This document shows, piece after piece, positions 6,109 to 6,989 of a DNA stretch of 6,989 nt (position 1 is its first letter; the number at the start of each line of letters is the position of its first letter). The notes below the pieces were generated by a model. It was not told the DNA's origin. It did no database searches and saw nothing but the letters and a program-made list of their open reading frames with translations. Location of the stretch: contig JAMPGN010000219.1 of assembly GCA_023663915.1 (NCBI GenBank), positions 1 through 6,989 on the forward strand. Direction: 5' to 3'. The stretch is from Eubacterium sp. GTDB taxonomy: Bacteria; Bacillota_A; Clostridia; Lachnospirales; Lachnospiraceae. Made by a program: the position numbers and the translations under genes.

Positions 6109-6989
6109 ATGAATAAAAAAATCATAAAGATGACAGTAGATGAAATTCATATTGAATTATTTAAATTACTGAAAGATTTGGATGAATTGTTTCAAAAGCA
6201 TAATATCAAATATTTTCTGGCATTTGGAACGTTGCTTGGCTGTGTCCGGGACGGAGGCTACATACCGTGGGATGATGATGTGGATTTGGTCGTAATGCCG
6301 GAGTGCTGGGATAAAATGAATCAAATTTTGGAAGCGGAACTCGATTGGGACAAATATTCTTTAATGAATAAGAAAACCCATAGGAAATCTCCGTGCTGGC
6401 AATATTTGACCGAAGTGTCAGTGAATGGAACATTTAGAAGATTTGATTATTTTAGAGAAGAAATAGCATGGAAATGTGGAATTGTAGTAGACGTTTTTCC
6501 ACTGGTGAAAGTTCCGGAGAATAGGCGCATCCAGAAAGTATGGTATTGGAAATTAGGAATATTGGACGGCGTAATCGGTATTAAAGGATACAAACCTGGT
6601 TCACGTCGCATTCCATTCCTTTCAAAGTGTCTTTATTGGACGATTTTTAAAGATATGGATATCAGCAGAATTTGTGAGATGCGGGATCGTGTTCAACGTA
6701 AATATAATCGCGAGTGTGGAAAATGTCTGACTGTTCCATTTGGTCCAAACGGAAGGTATCCGCTTGAAAAGACGTTGTATCAGGCGGAATGGTTTCAAAG
6801 TACAGTGAGGAAAGAATTTACCGTGTACCGAGGCGGAGAGGCGATAGACAGCGCAATGTTTCCCATACCGCTGGAGTATGAAAAAATACTGAAAAAGACA
6901 TATGGAAACTGGATGAAGAAACCGCGTGGAGAAAGAACAAAAGGAGTATCCTATTGGGATAATCAGGGAGGTTTTTGTGAAAACAAGCA
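6109..6989 (+). CDS. LicD-family phosphotransferase, 3' end beyond the window
   Basis: The frame starts at ATG 6109, seven bases after AGGA (6098-6101), and stays open for 293 codons to the window edge, so the C-terminus is missing. Residues 40-59 carry the LicD signature: GTLLG (40-44), then Arg47, a Gly-Gly pair and PWDDDVD (53-59). The aspartates form the metal site of this nucleotidyltransferase-like fold. A VDVFPL strand is also typical. LicD proteins transfer phosphocholine or related phospho-groups from a CDP-activated donor to teichoic acid or other surface glycans. Its neighbours, a CDP-glycerol-type transferase and a methyltransferase, fit a phospho-decorated surface polymer or glycoprotein. 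The family is clear; the donor (choline, ethanolamine, ribitol or other) is not. With 293 codons visible, most of a usual LicD protein is present. Confidence 0.88.
   Translation, partial: MNKKIIKMTVDEIHIELFKLLKDLDELFQKHNIKYFLAFGTLLGCVRDGGYIPWDDDVDLVVMPECWDKMNQILEAELDWDKYSLMNKKTHRKSPCWQYLTEVSVNGTFRRFDYFREEIAWKCGIVVDVFPLVKVPENRRIQKVWYWKLGILDGVIGIKGYKPGSRRIPFLSKCLYWTIFKDMDISRICEMRDRVQRKYNRECGKCLTVPFGPNGRYPLEKTLYQAEWFQSTVRKEFTVYRGGEAIDSAMFPIPLEYEKILKKTYGNWMKKPRGERTKGVSYWDNQGGFCENK

Noticed and set aside
1..6989. CRISPR array for the Cas12-like protein
   Set aside because: No regularly spaced direct repeats are visible anywhere; the guide arrangement fits TnpB/TldR rather than a CRISPR locus.

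Overview
The window reads as a low-to-moderate GC Firmicute, most likely a Lachnospiraceae-type gut Clostridium. The reasons are strong AGGAGG-like ribosome sites, TTG/GTG start use, and a CDP-glycerol glycerophosphotransferase-like protein of a kind I associate with that family. No taxon can be proven from the sequence alone. All credible genes lie on the + strand.

Left part (1-1800): a hairpin and a 10-bp palindrome precede a 452-residue TnpB/Cas12-like protein (120-1478). It keeps the TnpB architecture and a full four-cysteine zinc finger, but all three RuvC catalytic carboxylates appear replaced (Ser272, Val338, Lys424). No tnpA is visible. The next 322 bases hold no convincing gene. They contain a nested-stem RNA structure (about 1650-1713), a compact hairpin (1740-1768) and an AT-rich stretch that could be a guide. 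The layout matches an omega-RNA/guide RNA 3' of a TnpB gene, so the pair is a candidate nuclease-dead, RNA-guided DNA-binding system of the TldR type.

Right part (1801-6989): four closely spaced co-directional genes look like a surface-glycan operon. They are a CDP-glycerol glycerophosphotransferase-like protein with a beta-rich C-terminal extension, a radical SAM protein with an N-terminal Rossmann-like domain, a class I SAM-dependent methyltransferase, and a LicD-family phosphotransferase cut by the window end. Together they would plausibly make and decorate a phospho-substituted glycan on the cell surface or on a surface protein such as flagellin; the acceptor is not visible.

Base composition falls sharply inside the first operon gene, near 3230-3360, which suggests that the 3' part of this gene and the genes after it were exchanged as a cassette. 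The most interesting hypothesis is that an exapted TnpB-like protein with its own guide RNA regulates a surface structure, either this operon or a locus elsewhere. No guide target was found by eye in this window.
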